The position numbers and the translations under genes were made by a program. A DNA stretch of 16,730 nt from Paramuribaculum sp. (GTDB lineage: Bacteria; Bacteroidota; Bacteroidia; Bacteroidales; Muribaculaceae): NCBI GenBank assembly GCA_029058705.1, contig JAIDXA010000129.1, positions 1 through 16,730 of the forward strand, written 5' to 3'. Within the stretch, counting starts at the first letter, position 1, and each line of letters opens with the position of its first letter. The notes under the pieces were generated by a model, which did no database searches, was not told the DNA's origin, and worked only from the letters and a program-made list of their open reading frames with translations. Below, in pieces: positions 7,000 to 14,469 of the stretch.

Positions 7000-7404
7000 A
7001 TGTCCGCTTCCTTACGACTTTATAAATGCGAGAAGCTACGCAGTCTGACTGCCATCGAACAGCTTTTTGCGTCGGGTGGGAAATGTCATGGGCGGATGGC
7101 TTATCCCTGGCGTGCCGTCTGGCGGTTTCGTCAGTCTGACGACCGGAGAGGATCTATTCCGCAGTTTGTCATAACGGTTCCAAAAAGAAGGTTGCGGCAT
7201 GCCGTTGATCGTGTGAGGATGCGGAGAGTTATGAGAGAGGCATATCGTCTTAACCGTCATTTGTTTCCGGAAAATGGCAACTGTCCCGTTGACATTGCCT
7301 TCATTTATGTGGCCGATGACCTGACCACCTATAAGGCGGCGGTCAAGTCCGTCACGAGGATCATCAGTGCCATTGCGGCCGAATGGGCCGGACTTAACAG
7401 TTGA
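7000..7404 (+). CDS. rnpA: Ribonuclease P protein component
   Basis: A 134-residue basic protein that binds the RNase P RNA and helps mature the 5' ends of tRNAs. It shows the family hallmarks: an N-terminal KCEKLRSLTAIEQLFASGG stretch, a central strand QFVITVPKRRLRHAV, and the basic helix DRVRMRRVMREAYRLNRH (about 70-87), the counterpart of the RNR motif (usually R-N-R-x-K-R). The first arginine of the RNR motif is replaced by D here. The yidD gene follows 21 nt later, the usual bacterial order rnpA-yidD, although the common neighbours rpmH and yidC are absent. Confidence 0.93.
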   Translation: MSASLRLYKCEKLRSLTAIEQLFASGGKCHGRMAYPWRAVWRFRQSDDRRGSIPQFVITVPKRRLRHAVDRVRMRRVMREAYRLNRHLFPENGNCPVDIAFIYVADDLTTYKAAVKSVTRIISAIAAEWAGLNS

Positions 7405-7425
7405 TACATTGGATTTATCCGACTT

Positions 7426-7638
7426 ATGTTACGCCGTCTGCTGATTCTGCCTATACGATTCTATCAGCTCTGCATTTCGCCTATGCTGCCCAATGCGTGC
7501 AGATACACTCCGACGTGCAGTCAATATGCGGTAGACGCTATTTCGCGTCATGGTGTCTTACGGGGAAGCTGGCTTGCTCTGAAACGCATTCTGCGTTGTC
7601 ACCCCTGGGGAGGCAGCGGTTATGATCCAGTTCCGTGA
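7426..7638 (+). CDS. yidD: YidD membrane protein insertion efficiency factor
   Basis: A 70-residue protein of the YidD/DUF37 family, thought to help inner-membrane protein insertion near YidC. It carries the family pattern: an amphipathic N-terminus MLRRLLILPIRFYQLCISP, then CRYTPTCSQYA with conserved cysteines, a basic helix GSWLALKRILRC and the ending HPWGGSGYDPVP. The stop overlaps the GTG start of the next gene (7635-7638), so translation of the two is probably coupled. It is complete and of normal length. Confidence 0.95.
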   Translation: MLRRLLILPIRFYQLCISPMLPNACRYTPTCSQYAVDAISRHGVLRGSWLALKRILRCHPWGGSGYDPVP

Positions 7639-8243
7639 ATCCGGTCGACGCTCATACTCATCTTTTTCGGCGCAATGCACTTGTGAACTGCGTACCCGGT
7701 GAAGATATGCCTTCAGGATACATCTATTCCGCGGGCATTCATCCGTGGAATGCGGCCGAAGGCGATTTACGGCAGCTCGAACAGATGTTGCGTCATCCGG
7801 ATGTCAAGGCGGTTGGCGAAGCGGGAATCGACTTGCTTAAAGGTCCGCCGGCCGATGTTCAGATTGATGTTTTCAGACGTCAGGTCGCCTTGAGCGAGCA
7901 GTCAGGCAAACCGGTTGTCGTGCATTGTGTGAAAGCTCTTCAGGGGCTGATGGCCTTGCGCTCTGAATTAAAACCGGTTCAGCCATGGATCTACCACGGA
8001 TTCAGAGGAAAGCCGCAGATGGCGCGCCAGCTTGTCAATGCCGGTATGTTTGTTTCATTCGGTTCGAAGTTCAACGAAGAGTCGGTCAGGGAAATCCCGT
8101 CTGACCGGCTGCTGATTGAAACCGATGATTCCGAATTTCAGATCGAGGCCGTTGCCGCTCTCGTGGCATCCGCACTTAAAAAATCCGTTGGCGAAGTGAT
8201 CAGGCTGTGCAGTTCCAATCTTAGCCGGATTCTGGATCTATAG
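7635..8243 (+). CDS. Short TatD-family metal-dependent hydrolase
   Basis: A 202-residue protein of the amidohydrolase-like TatD family; better-known members are DNases or exonucleases. The metal-binding set is complete: DAHTH with H7 and H9, GEAGID with E62, VVVHC with H97, YHGF with H121 (usually HCFSG) and ETD with D164. GIHPW (35-39) is also typical. It is shorter than usual TatD proteins (about 250-265 residues), mainly through trimmed loops, like other compact Bacteroidota copies. Translation starts with GTG overlapping the yidD stop; no better start exists because DAHTH is at residues 5-9. The substrate is not known. It is probably the last gene of the unit that begins at 4659. Confidence 0.88.
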   Translation: MNPVDAHTHLFRRNALVNCVPGEDMPSGYIYSAGIHPWNAAEGDLRQLEQMLRHPDVKAVGEAGIDLLKGPPADVQIDVFRRQVALSEQSGKPVVVHCVKALQGLMALRSELKPVQPWIYHGFRGKPQMARQLVNAGMFVSFGSKFNEESVREIPSDRLLIETDDSEFQIEAVAALVASALKKSVGEVIRLCSSNLSRILDL

Positions 8244-8306
8244 CACTTCAGAAGCGGAATTTTCGAAAAACTTGGTTTATAGTGGTGGAAAACGTGTCAT
8301 AATGTG

Positions 8307-8314
8307 TATCTTTG
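8307..8314 (+). promoter_or_regulatory. Promoter -7 box upstream of aroK
   Basis: TATCTTTG fits TAnnTTTG exactly and lies 21 nt before the ATG at 8336. The -33 region has no clean TTG at the right distance (GTGGTGG near 8282-8288). The 92-nt gap since the TatD-like gene suggests a new transcription unit starts here. I see no strong terminator hairpin in 8244-8306. Confidence 0.5.
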
Positions 8315-8335
8315 CAGTTAATTGACATTTTCTGA

Positions 8336-8890
8336 ATGAAGCCAATTTTTCTCATCGGATTCATGGGGAGTGGGAAATCCACTCTCGGACGGGCGCTTGC
8401 AAAAGCGGCCGGACTTGGTTTCATTGATCTCGACAACTACATTGAGAAACGTTTCCACCGTAATGTGCGCGACCTTTTCGCGCAACGTGGAGAAAGTGGT
8501 TTTCGAGATATTGAGCGACGGATGTTGAGCGAAGTCTGCGATTTCGAGGATGTTGTTGTTGCCTGTGGCGGAGGTACGCCCTGCTTCTTCGACAATATGG
8601 AGCGAATGAACAAGTCTGGGCTGACTGTCATGCTTGAGGCTTCACATGAAAAACTTCTCGGCCGTCTCAAACTTGGCCGACGCCGGCGTCCGCTGATAGC
8701 ATCCATGTCAGATGACGAACTCTCCGCATTCATCCATAAAATGCTTGATTCCCGGAAGGTCTTCTATTCGAAGGCAGCTGCCTGCTTCTGTTCTGATAAC
8801 CTTGACTGTCAGTCGGAAATTGACCGTTCGGTAAAAGATTTCGCCGAACGATTCAACATATCCTTGTCCAGTAACACCACCACGATATGA
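8336..8890 (+). CDS. aroK: Shikimate kinase
   Basis: This cytosolic kinase phosphorylates shikimate at O3 with ATP, in the pathway to chorismate. In its 184 residues are the P-loop GFMGSGKST (8-16), the shikimate-binding DLD (31-33), GESGFRDIE (52-60) with the substrate arginine R57, CGGGT (77-81) and a lid region with RRRRPL (115-120). The length is normal. Its stop overlaps the start of the AlaDH-like gene as ATGA (8887-8890), so the two are probably translated together. aroQ, an earlier step of the same pathway, lies about 7 kb away in this window. A short extra tail rich in S and T is present at the C-terminus. Confidence 0.94.
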   Translation: MKPIFLIGFMGSGKSTLGRALAKAAGLGFIDLDNYIEKRFHRNVRDLFAQRGESGFRDIERRMLSEVCDFEDVVVACGGGTPCFFDNMERMNKSGLTVMLEASHEKLLGRLKLGRRRRPLIASMSDDELSAFIHKMLDSRKVFYSKAAACFCSDNLDCQSEIDRSVKDFAERFNISLSSNTTTI

Positions 8891-10077
8891 ACCCTTCAAT
8901 TGACCCGAATCTGGAAACTCTCGGTCAGCCTTCGGCCGTTGTGTCCCGGCGCAGGCTTTTCTCGCTTGGACTTCCGAAATGTAACGATTTGTCTGAAAGA
9001 CGTTTTCCGCTGACGCCAGAAGGCGCGCGAATGCTTGTGGAACAAGGTTTTACCGTCAGGATGGAATCAGGTGCGGCCGACACTATCCACTATACAGACA
9101 ATCAGTATGCCGCTGCCGGAGTCAGAATAGTTTCGCGAAGAGAAGTGCTTGGAAGTGATATCGTTATTCATCTTGCCGACATTCATCCGGCTGACGTCAG
9201 ACAGATGCGCTGTGGCGCGATGCTCCTGACTCTGATGACGCCTGTGCGCGTCAACCGCGACACTCTGATCGCGCTGCTTGACCGGCACATAATCTCTGTT
9301 GCCATAAATCTGATCCGCGATGACCGTGGCAACCTTCCTTTTGCTGATATTCTCGACGAGGTCGACGGACGTGCGGCAATGGCGCGGGCTTCATCCTTTC
9401 TGGCCGATTCCGTCCATGGAAAAGGGATTCTGCTCGGCGGTGTGGCCGGTGTTGTCCCGTGTGAGGTAATGATAATAGGAAGCGGGATCGCAGCTTGCGC
9501 TGCCGCCCGGTCGGCATGCGGGGCCGGCGCGCTTGTCAGAATGTTCGACAGCGATGTCTATCGATTGCGGGAAGCAACTCGTCAGCTCGGATCGTCGGTG
9601 ATAGCCTCGGCCATGCATCCAAGGGTGGTTTCCAACGCGCTGCGTACGGCCGATGTTGTCATTTATACATCAGTGGACCAGTCGCCCGTGTTCGGGTCCG
9701 AAACAATTTCAGACATGAAGCGCGGATTGATTATTTTCGATCTCAGCGATGAACCGGGTGTTGCTTTTCCTTCGTTGCCCACTATTGATCTGGCACTTGC
9801 TTCGCCGCTCGACATCTCTCCGACAGAACCCTCGAGAGCCTGTTATGTCAATGCCGGCAGTGCTGTGGCACGTACTGCGGCCATGGCGTTGAGCAACACC
9901 TTCATAACAATGTTCAGTCAGTTGGTGGATTGTGATGGGGTCACGAACGCTCTCAATCTCCATCCCGGACTTCAGACCGCTACGTTTACATTCCTCGGCA
10001 AAGCTGTAAACCGCAGGGTAGCCGAAATAATCGGTCGGCGTCATGTCGACATCCGTATATTCCTGACACTATCCTAA
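8887..10077 (+). CDS. Alanine dehydrogenase/PNT-like protein with degenerate active site
   Basis: A 396-residue protein with the two-domain plan of alanine dehydrogenase and transhydrogenase alpha chains. ERRFPLTPEG (37-46) matches the family start ENRVALTP, keeping the substrate arginine as R39. ILLGGVAGVV (181-190), MIIGSGIAACAAARSACGAGA (195-215) and an acidic residue ending the second strand (FDSD, 220-223) form a recognisable Rossmann fold; NAGSAVARTAAMALSN (322-337) matches the family's NMPGAVPRTS region. However, the KVKEP-like segment with the pyruvate lysine reads HLADI (95-99), and the FTYLHLA segment with the catalytic histidine reads LLTLMTPV (113-120). True alanine dehydrogenase activity is therefore doubtful; it may bind NAD without oxidising alanine. 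It overlaps aroK by 4 nt. The function is unknown. Confidence 0.72.
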   Translation: MNPSIDPNLETLGQPSAVVSRRRLFSLGLPKCNDLSERRFPLTPEGARMLVEQGFTVRMESGAADTIHYTDNQYAAAGVRIVSRREVLGSDIVIHLADIHPADVRQMRCGAMLLTLMTPVRVNRDTLIALLDRHIISVAINLIRDDRGNLPFADILDEVDGRAAMARASSFLADSVHGKGILLGGVAGVVPCEVMIIGSGIAACAAARSACGAGALVRMFDSDVYRLREATRQLGSSVIASAMHPRVVSNALRTADVVIYTSVDQSPVFGSETISDMKRGLIIFDLSDEPGVAFPSLPTIDLALASPLDISPTEPSRACYVNAGSAVARTAAMALSNTFITMFSQLVDCDGVTNALNLHPGLQTATFTFLGKAVNRRVAEIIGRRHVDIRIFLTLS

Positions 10078-10089
10078 ACAGATTAAACA

Positions 10090-10734
10090 ATGGCTCGCAG
10101 AAAGTTTTATGTTGTATGGGCCGGTCATTCCCCCGGCGTTTACGATTCCTGGGAAGAATGTCGTCTCCAGACCGAAGGATTTCCAGGCGCGCGTTTCAAA
10201 AGCTTTGACTCTCAGGATGAAGCCATCGCCGCATATAGGGGAAATCCCAACGACTATCTTAACATCTTCCGTGCGATGGGAAACCGCAAGCAACCTGTTT
10301 TGGTCAATTACAGTGCGATTCCGGGAATTGTCCGCGGGGCGATTGCGGTTGATGCGGCGTGTAGCCGTAATCCCGGTCCGGTCGAATACCGTGGTGTCGA
10401 TATCGAAACCGGGAAACAGATTTTCCATGTCGGCCCACTTGCCGGAGGTTCAAATAACATGGGTGAGTTTCTTGCTATTGTCCATGCGTTAGCCATGCTG
10501 ACTCAATCGGGTCGCGGCGACATATCCATATATTCCGATTCGAAGACTGCAATGGCCTGGGTCAGAAACAGGAAAGCTAAGTCAACGATTGCTCCGACTC
10601 CTGAAAACCAGCGTATCCGAGAGCTCGTGTCGCGCGCAGAGGCGTGGCTGTTGAGCCACACCTATACGAATCCGGTCCTTAAATGGGACACTGAGCAGTG
10701 GGGTGAGATCCCTGCTGATTTCGGTCGAAAATGA
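10090..10734 (+). CDS. Viroplasmin-domain ribonuclease H1
   Basis: A 214-residue two-domain protein. The N-terminus (about 5-50) is a viroplasmin/caulimovirus-type RNA:DNA-hybrid-binding domain: FYVVWAGHSPGVYDSWEEC (6-24) and GFPGARFKSF (30-39). The RNase H domain runs from about 83 to 214: AVDAAC with D88, NNMGEF with E126, YSDSK with D150 and a C-terminal KWDTEQWGEIPADFG where D210 (or D200) would complete the catalytic set. RNase H1 cuts the RNA strand of RNA:DNA hybrids, for example R-loops and primers. This domain arrangement and C-terminal motif are usual in Bacteroidota. It lies 12 nt after the AlaDH-like gene and converges on mscL. Confidence 0.92.
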   Translation: MARRKFYVVWAGHSPGVYDSWEECRLQTEGFPGARFKSFDSQDEAIAAYRGNPNDYLNIFRAMGNRKQPVLVNYSAIPGIVRGAIAVDAACSRNPGPVEYRGVDIETGKQIFHVGPLAGGSNNMGEFLAIVHALAMLTQSGRGDISIYSDSKTAMAWVRNRKAKSTIAPTPENQRIRELVSRAEAWLLSHTYTNPVLKWDTEQWGEIPADFGRK

Positions 10735-10740
10735 ACCGGT

Positions 10741-11181
10741 TTATTTCTGGTTCTCGTTGTCGGCCTGTTTTTTCAGGATATCGCGTATTTCCGTAAGAAG
10801 AATTTCTTCTTTTGTCGGTTCGGGGGCGGGTGCAGGTTTCTCTTCCTCTTTCTTTTTGAATTTAAGGATGATCCGGAGCGCCACGAAGATGCTGAACGCA
10901 ATGATAAGGAAATCTACGATGTTCATGATGAAGTTGCCGTAGTTGATGGCTACTTCCTGAACGGCTGCTGCTCCCGGTGCGGCATCCTTTGCGTGGACAA
11001 TTACATATTTGAGGTTCTTTAGACCGTCGCCACCGGTTGCGAGAGAGACCACCGGCATGATGATATCGTTGACAAGTGAACTGACAATAGCGCCGAACGC
11101 ACCGCCGATGATCACACCGACAGCCATGTCAATGATGTTGCCTTTCATGGCAAAGTCTTTGAAATCTTTGAGAAACGACAT
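10741..11181 (-). CDS. mscL: Large-conductance mechanosensitive channel
   Basis: A 146-residue inner-membrane channel that opens under high membrane tension and releases solutes on hypo-osmotic shock. The amphipathic N-terminus MSFLKDFKDFAMKGNIIDMAVGV leads into the pore helix TM1 with GVIIGGAFGAIVSSLVNDIIMP (22-43), a periplasmic loop (about 47-78), TM2 (about 79-103) and a charged C-terminal bundle helix with KKKEEEKPAPAPEPTKEE. All are standard for the family. It is separated by 69 nt from the upstream MscS-type gene on the same strand, and ends 6 nt from the converging RNase H gene. No clear promoter of its own is visible. Confidence 0.96.
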   Translation of the reverse strand: MSFLKDFKDFAMKGNIIDMAVGVIIGGAFGAIVSSLVNDIIMPVVSLATGGDGLKNLKYVIVHAKDAAPGAAAVQEVAINYGNFIMNIVDFLIIAFSIFVALRIILKFKKKEEEKPAPAPEPTKEEILLTEIRDILKKQADNENQK

Positions 11182-11221
11182 AATTTGGAATTCTGAGGGT
11201 TAATGTAACAGTAACAGTTTC

Positions 11222-11241
11222 TAAGATATTAATCTATCTTA
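11222..11241. promoter_or_regulatory. AT-rich 7-bp dyad between the two mechanosensitive channel genes
   Basis: TAAGATA-N6-TATCTTA forms a perfect inverted repeat 10 nt past the stop of the MscS-type gene and about 40 nt before the mscL start. It could be a weak attenuating hairpin or an operator. The stem is all A/T apart from one G:C pair and is not followed by a T-run on the minus strand, so it does not look like an efficient intrinsic terminator. Confidence 0.35.
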
Positions 11242-11250
11242 TGCAACCTC

Positions 11251-12447
11251 TTAAACAAGCGTGCGCGGATGTTGGTTCAGGCGCGCTATGTCGCTTCCGG
11301 CTGGAGACTGGAAAAGTGATAGTCCGAAGACGTTGACCACAGAGTAGACATGATCCATGAAATCGCTCTGGACTCTTTCGAACGCCACCCATTCTGTTAT
11401 AGGGGTGAAAAAGTAGATCTGCAGCGGGAGGCCTGTTGCTGTCGGTTCCATTTCACGGACCATGTGGGTCATGTCGTGGCGCACATGCGATGATTCTTCC
11501 AGATAGTTTTCGAGATAACGCCTGAGGAGCGTAAGATTGTTTAGAGGTATGTCGCCGGACGTTTCTTCTGTGTGGACAAAGCCCCCGGCTTCGAGATCCG
11601 CTATTTCCTCCGGGCTGAGAAAGCGGACTGTGGAGAGATCTATCAGAATGGCACGTTCTATTCTGCGGCCGCCTGAATCCCGCATGGCCTGATAGTTGCG
11701 AAACGAATCGGATATGAGCGAATAAGGTGGAATTGTGGAGATCGAGTTGTCCCAGTTGCGTACCTTGACGGTTGTCAGGGAAACATCGATCACTTCTCCG
11801 TTGACGTCATATTTAGGGGCTGTAATCCAATCGCCGCGGTGGAGCATCTCGTTGGCTGTCAGCTGAACGGAGGCGACAAGCCCCAGAATAGTGTCGCGGA
11901 AAACAAGCATGAGCACGGCGGCGGAAGCTCCGATTGTGGTTATGATCGTCAGCGGAGTTTTACCGATAAGAATACTGATTGCAACGATTGCGCCCAAAGC
12001 TATTGCAATCAGTTTGCCCATCTGGAACACACCCTTGATTGCGAAGCTTTTAAGTTTTGGACGACGGGCAAGAGCGTTGTAGAGGTTTGAAAGGGTAACG
12101 TTGACTATATGTACGACTGCCCATACGATATAGAACGATGTTATGACACTGCACCAGCGGTTGAGAGCATCCGAATCGTCAAACAGATTCGGCAGCATCC
12201 AGTTGACCAGCAACGCTGGAGCAAGCTGAGCGACCCCGCTGAGAAACCTGTGGTTAAGCAGGTCATCGTCCCATGTGGTGGCGGTTCTTTTTACCGCGGT
12301 GTCCAGCAGATAAAGAAGTGCCTTGACAATATAGAAAGTGATGGCCGCGGTCAGGACTATGCCTGAAAAAAGTATGGTGTCGATTATTGCATCGGAGTGG
12401 GGTCCGGTGATCGAGAGAGCAAGAAAATTCTTGATGGACTGCAGCAT
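11251..12447 (-). CDS. YbdG/MscM-type mechanosensitive ion channel
   Basis: A 398-residue inner-membrane channel of the MscS superfamily. N-terminal helices at about 22-48, 72-90 and 99-122 precede the conserved pore helix and beta domain: GKTPLTIITTIGASAAVLML (163-182), FRDTILGLVASVQLTANEML, RGDWI, NGEVIDVSLTTVKVRNWDNS and IPPYSLISDSFRNY. The long polar C-terminal part (about 255-398) and the DVSLTTVKVRNWDNS sequence are closest to YbdG-type channels, which respond to moderate osmotic downshift. Its start lies only 3 nt after the thioesterase stop, and mscL follows, so one transcript may carry both channel types. Length and motifs are intact. Confidence 0.9.
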   Translation of the reverse strand: MLQSIKNFLALSITGPHSDAIIDTILFSGIVLTAAITFYIVKALLYLLDTAVKRTATTWDDDLLNHRFLSGVAQLAPALLVNWMLPNLFDDSDALNRWCSVITSFYIVWAVVHIVNVTLSNLYNALARRPKLKSFAIKGVFQMGKLIAIALGAIVAISILIGKTPLTIITTIGASAAVLMLVFRDTILGLVASVQLTANEMLHRGDWITAPKYDVNGEVIDVSLTTVKVRNWDNSISTIPPYSLISDSFRNYQAMRDSGGRRIERAILIDLSTVRFLSPEEIADLEAGGFVHTEETSGDIPLNNLTLLRRYLENYLEESSHVRHDMTHMVREMEPTATGLPLQIYFFTPITEWVAFERVQSDFMDHVYSVVNVFGLSLFQSPAGSDIARLNQHPRTLV

Positions 12448-12450
12448 GGA

Positions 12451-12927
12451 TCAGTCTGCAAATGATCGTTGCTCAAAAACTTCTATTTTCTTGACCCAGC
12501 GTTCTGGTATCGGAGCGCCGGTCATGTTTTTTGGATCGAAACCTGCCATTACGGTGCGGGCTACGCATTTGGTTTCTCCGGTATTGCGGTCAACAAGACG
12601 TTGCTCGAGTTTCACGCTTCTCTCGCCAATATGTGTTGTGCGTGTCCAGACTTCGATCTGGTCGCCGAGAAATGTCGGCGATACGAAGTCGCAGTTGACA
12701 TTGACAACAACCATACATAGGTCATGAACCGAAACCGGCGAGCCGTTGATTGCGCAGAAATATTCGATTTTGGCCAGATCCATGAATGTCAGATAGACAT
12801 TGTTGTTCAGGTGTCCGAGCATGTCTATGTCTGAAAAACGGATCTGGACTGGCAGACGGAACCGGAACGGATGGTCGGCAGGTGCGACGCGTGGATTGTC
12901 TGAAGGAAGGTATGAGGGGGTTGTCAT
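12451..12927 (-). CDS. 4HBT (YbgC-like) acyl-CoA thioesterase
   Basis: A 158-residue hotdog-fold protein. The active-site segment FSDIDMLGHLNNNVYL (31-46) contains the expected catalytic aspartate (D35) and the GHLNN helix start of the YbgC/FadM family, which hydrolyses acyl-CoA or acyl-ACP thioesters. The following strands VNVNCDFVSPTFLGDQIEVWTR and RSVKLEQRLVDRNTGETKCVARTVMAGFD complete the fold. The exact acyl substrate cannot be told. It sits between DUF721 (11 nt upstream gap) and the MscS-type gene (3 nt downstream) in the recF-led unit; the functional link to those neighbours is not obvious. Confidence 0.88.
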   Translation of the reverse strand: MTTPSYLPSDNPRVAPADHPFRFRLPVQIRFSDIDMLGHLNNNVYLTFMDLAKIEYFCAINGSPVSVHDLCMVVVNVNCDFVSPTFLGDQIEVWTRTTHIGERSVKLEQRLVDRNTGETKCVARTVMAGFDPKNMTGAPIPERWVKKIEVFEQRSFAD

Positions 12928-12938
12928 TGTTGGAATGA

Positions 12939-13229
12939 TTAATGGAAGACTATTGAGGTGATTGCATTAGAACCTACGGCCCGGTTGATTTGTTCGACAA
13001 GTGAGCTGCGGTTGAATGAAAGTTCGTTTTTCAGCGCGGCTGACGTTATGTGGACATGCAGAACACCGCGGTCCACATAGCGTTTGAATGTGTAGCGGTT
13101 GATGCCCGGCCCGACGATTTCAGGCCAGACATAGCATGCGCGCTGTTCGGCGACGGTCGAGCTGAGTCCGACCTGTTCGATCCCTTCACGGATTATTTCG
13201 GCAATGCTTTTCGGTTCTGTTTTCTTCAT
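12939..13229 (-). CDS. DUF721/DciA-like protein
   Basis: A 96-residue protein of the DUF721 (DciA-related) family. The pattern is clear: an N-terminal helix SIAEIIREGIEQVGL, the conserved WPEIVGPGINRYTFKRYVDRG (35-55) and the strand-helix end GVLHVHITSAALKNELSFNRSSLVEQIN, corresponding to the KH-like core. DciA proteins load or assist the replicative helicase in bacteria lacking DnaC/DnaI. The protein is short but of the size usual in Bacteroidota. It follows recF by 31 nt, a frequent pairing that supports a role in replication or repair. Direct helicase interaction is inferred from the family only. Confidence 0.85.
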   Translation of the reverse strand: MKKTEPKSIAEIIREGIEQVGLSSTVAEQRACYVWPEIVGPGINRYTFKRYVDRGVLHVHITSAALKNELSFNRSSLVEQINRAVGSNAITSIVFH

Positions 13230-13260
13230 TTTTTGTCGGTATGTCCATTGACATCAGTGT

Positions 13261-14391
13261 TCAGAGTCCGCTCGAAGAGACTATCGGAGTGAAAGTTCCG
13301 CATTCAACACTCCACATTGAATAGTCGCCTGACGTGTGGCTCATTATTTCGTCAAGATGCTTTCGGTTGGTATCGGTAACGAATATTTGTCCGAAGCTGT
13401 TGCCGGTCACAAGGGTCATTATACGTTCGACACGTGAACTGTCGAGTTTGTCGAAAACGTCATCAAGCAGCAACATCGGGCGCAGACCTGAGGCTTCGCG
13501 CAGAAAATCATACTGGGCCAGACGCAGAGCCGTTGTGAATGTCTTGCATTGTCCCTGTGATCCGGTGCGTCGCATTGACATGCCTTCAAGCGTGATGTCG
13601 ATGTCGTCGCGATGCGGGCCGACGGAAGTGTGGCGCACAATCTCGTCATGGCGTCGAGCGCTGTCAAGAAGTCTGCCGAGACTTTTTTCCTCACCTGCGT
13701 CTGTTGCGTCGAGTGATCCGCGGAATGTAAGGCTGACCGCTTCGGCTCCGTCTCCGGCAATGGCTGTGTAATAGCGGTCTGTCAGCCGGCTGAGTTCGTT
13801 GACCCAGCGTGAGCGTGTTGCATGTATGTAGGATGCGGCCATTTCCATAGTCAGCTCGAGCGCTTCATACAGTGTGTGGTCCACGATTCCGTCACGGAGC
13901 ATCCTGTTGCGTTGTTCCAGCCCGGAATTGTAGCGGATAAGAGCGTCGAGATATCGTTTGTCGCTTTGGGAGATGACCATATTCATCCAACGCCGGCGCT
14001 CCTCGCCGGCTCCGCGTATGAGGTCGATGTCCTGTGGCGCCGACATGACGATCGGGAACAGGCCGATATGGTCGCTCAGGCGTGTGTACTCCTTGCCTCC
14101 GCGCTTCAGGCTCTTGCGCTTGCCGGCGGAGAGTCCGAGTGTCAGTTCCTCTGCAATGGCGCGGCGGGTGTATGTTGCGCGTGCAATGGCGAAATCCTCA
14201 CCCCTGCGAATAAGCATCCGGTCAGTTACTCCGGAAAAACTCCGGCAGAAACTGAGATAGAAAATTGCATCGAGAAGATTGCTTTTACCCATGCCGTTAT
14301 TCCCCAGAAAACAATTGATTTTCGGGGAGAAACCGAGACGGGCTTCCTCGATGTTTTTGAAGTTTGTCAGTGAAAGATTATCGAGATGCAC
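13261..14391 (-). CDS. recF: DNA replication and repair protein RecF
   Basis: A 376-residue SMC-like ATPase that loads RecA at single-strand gaps together with RecO and RecR. It has LDNLSLTNFKNI at the N-terminus, Walker A GNNGMGKSN (30-38), the family segment FPIVMSAPQDIDLIRGAGEERR (112-133), the ABC-type signature SQGQ (278-281) and Walker B LLLDDVFDKLD (307-317). The length is usual. Translation begins at a GTG (14391): the next in-frame ATGs lie inside the ATPase domain. Upstream lie its own promoter and that of the diverging epimerase gene. It heads a minus-strand unit continuing with DUF721, the thioesterase and both channels. Confidence 0.95.
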   Translation of the reverse strand: MHLDNLSLTNFKNIEEARLGFSPKINCFLGNNGMGKSNLLDAIFYLSFCRSFSGVTDRMLIRRGEDFAIARATYTRRAIAEELTLGLSAGKRKSLKRGGKEYTRLSDHIGLFPIVMSAPQDIDLIRGAGEERRRWMNMVISQSDKRYLDALIRYNSGLEQRNRMLRDGIVDHTLYEALELTMEMAASYIHATRSRWVNELSRLTDRYYTAIAGDGAEAVSLTFRGSLDATDAGEEKSLGRLLDSARRHDEIVRHTSVGPHRDDIDITLEGMSMRRTGSQGQCKTFTTALRLAQYDFLREASGLRPMLLLDDVFDKLDSSRVERIMTLVTGNSFGQIFVTDTNRKHLDEIMSHTSGDYSMWSVECGTFTPIVSSSGL

Positions 14392-14425
14392 GAGCGTTTT
14401 TTCAGACTGCTGTTTTTTTCAATTG

Positions 14426-14433
14426 CAAAATTA
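14426..14433 (-). promoter_or_regulatory. Promoter -7 box for recF
   Basis: On the minus strand TAATTTTG (14433 to 14426) is a perfect -7 element, followed by about 30 nt to the GTG start. The expected -33 position has no TTG (GGCA there; a TTG at 14448-14446 is too close). It lies back-to-back with the epimerase promoter, with 23 nt between the two boxes. Confidence 0.5.
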
Positions 14434-14456
14434 AAAAAAATCTGCCAAATATTGCC

Positions 14457-14464
14457 TAAATTTG
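14457..14464 (+). promoter_or_regulatory. Promoter -7 box 5 nt before the epimerase start codon
   Basis: TAAATTTG matches TAnnTTTG. Only five bases separate it from the ATG at 14470, so the transcript is predicted to start at or within a few bases of the ATG. The -33 region is A-rich without a clear TTG. Confidence 0.5.
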
Positions 14465-14469
14465 CAGTT

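Noticed and set aside
7401..7625. Longer 74-codon frame overlapping rnpA end and yidD
   Set aside because: The conserved YidD sequence is in the other frame (7426-7638).
10733..10753. Possible bidirectional terminator between RNase H and mscL (GAACC / GGTTC)
   Set aside because: The stem is only 5 bp with an 11-nt loop and no T-run on either side, and it overlaps both stop codons; too weak to call.
11213..11226. 14-bp sequence aacagtttctaaga identical to 45-58
   Set aside because: About half a match of this length is expected by chance in a window of this size, and nothing else is shared around the two sites; it only matters if genome searches show many copies.
13822..14373. 183-codon plus-strand frame over the recF N-terminus
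   Set aside because: It is antisense to the RecF Walker A region and shows no family pattern.
14386..14469. 28-residue N-terminal extension of the epimerase
   Set aside because: It would start within the recF coding sequence and upstream of the -7 box at 14457-14464; the dinucleotide motif fits a start at 14470.
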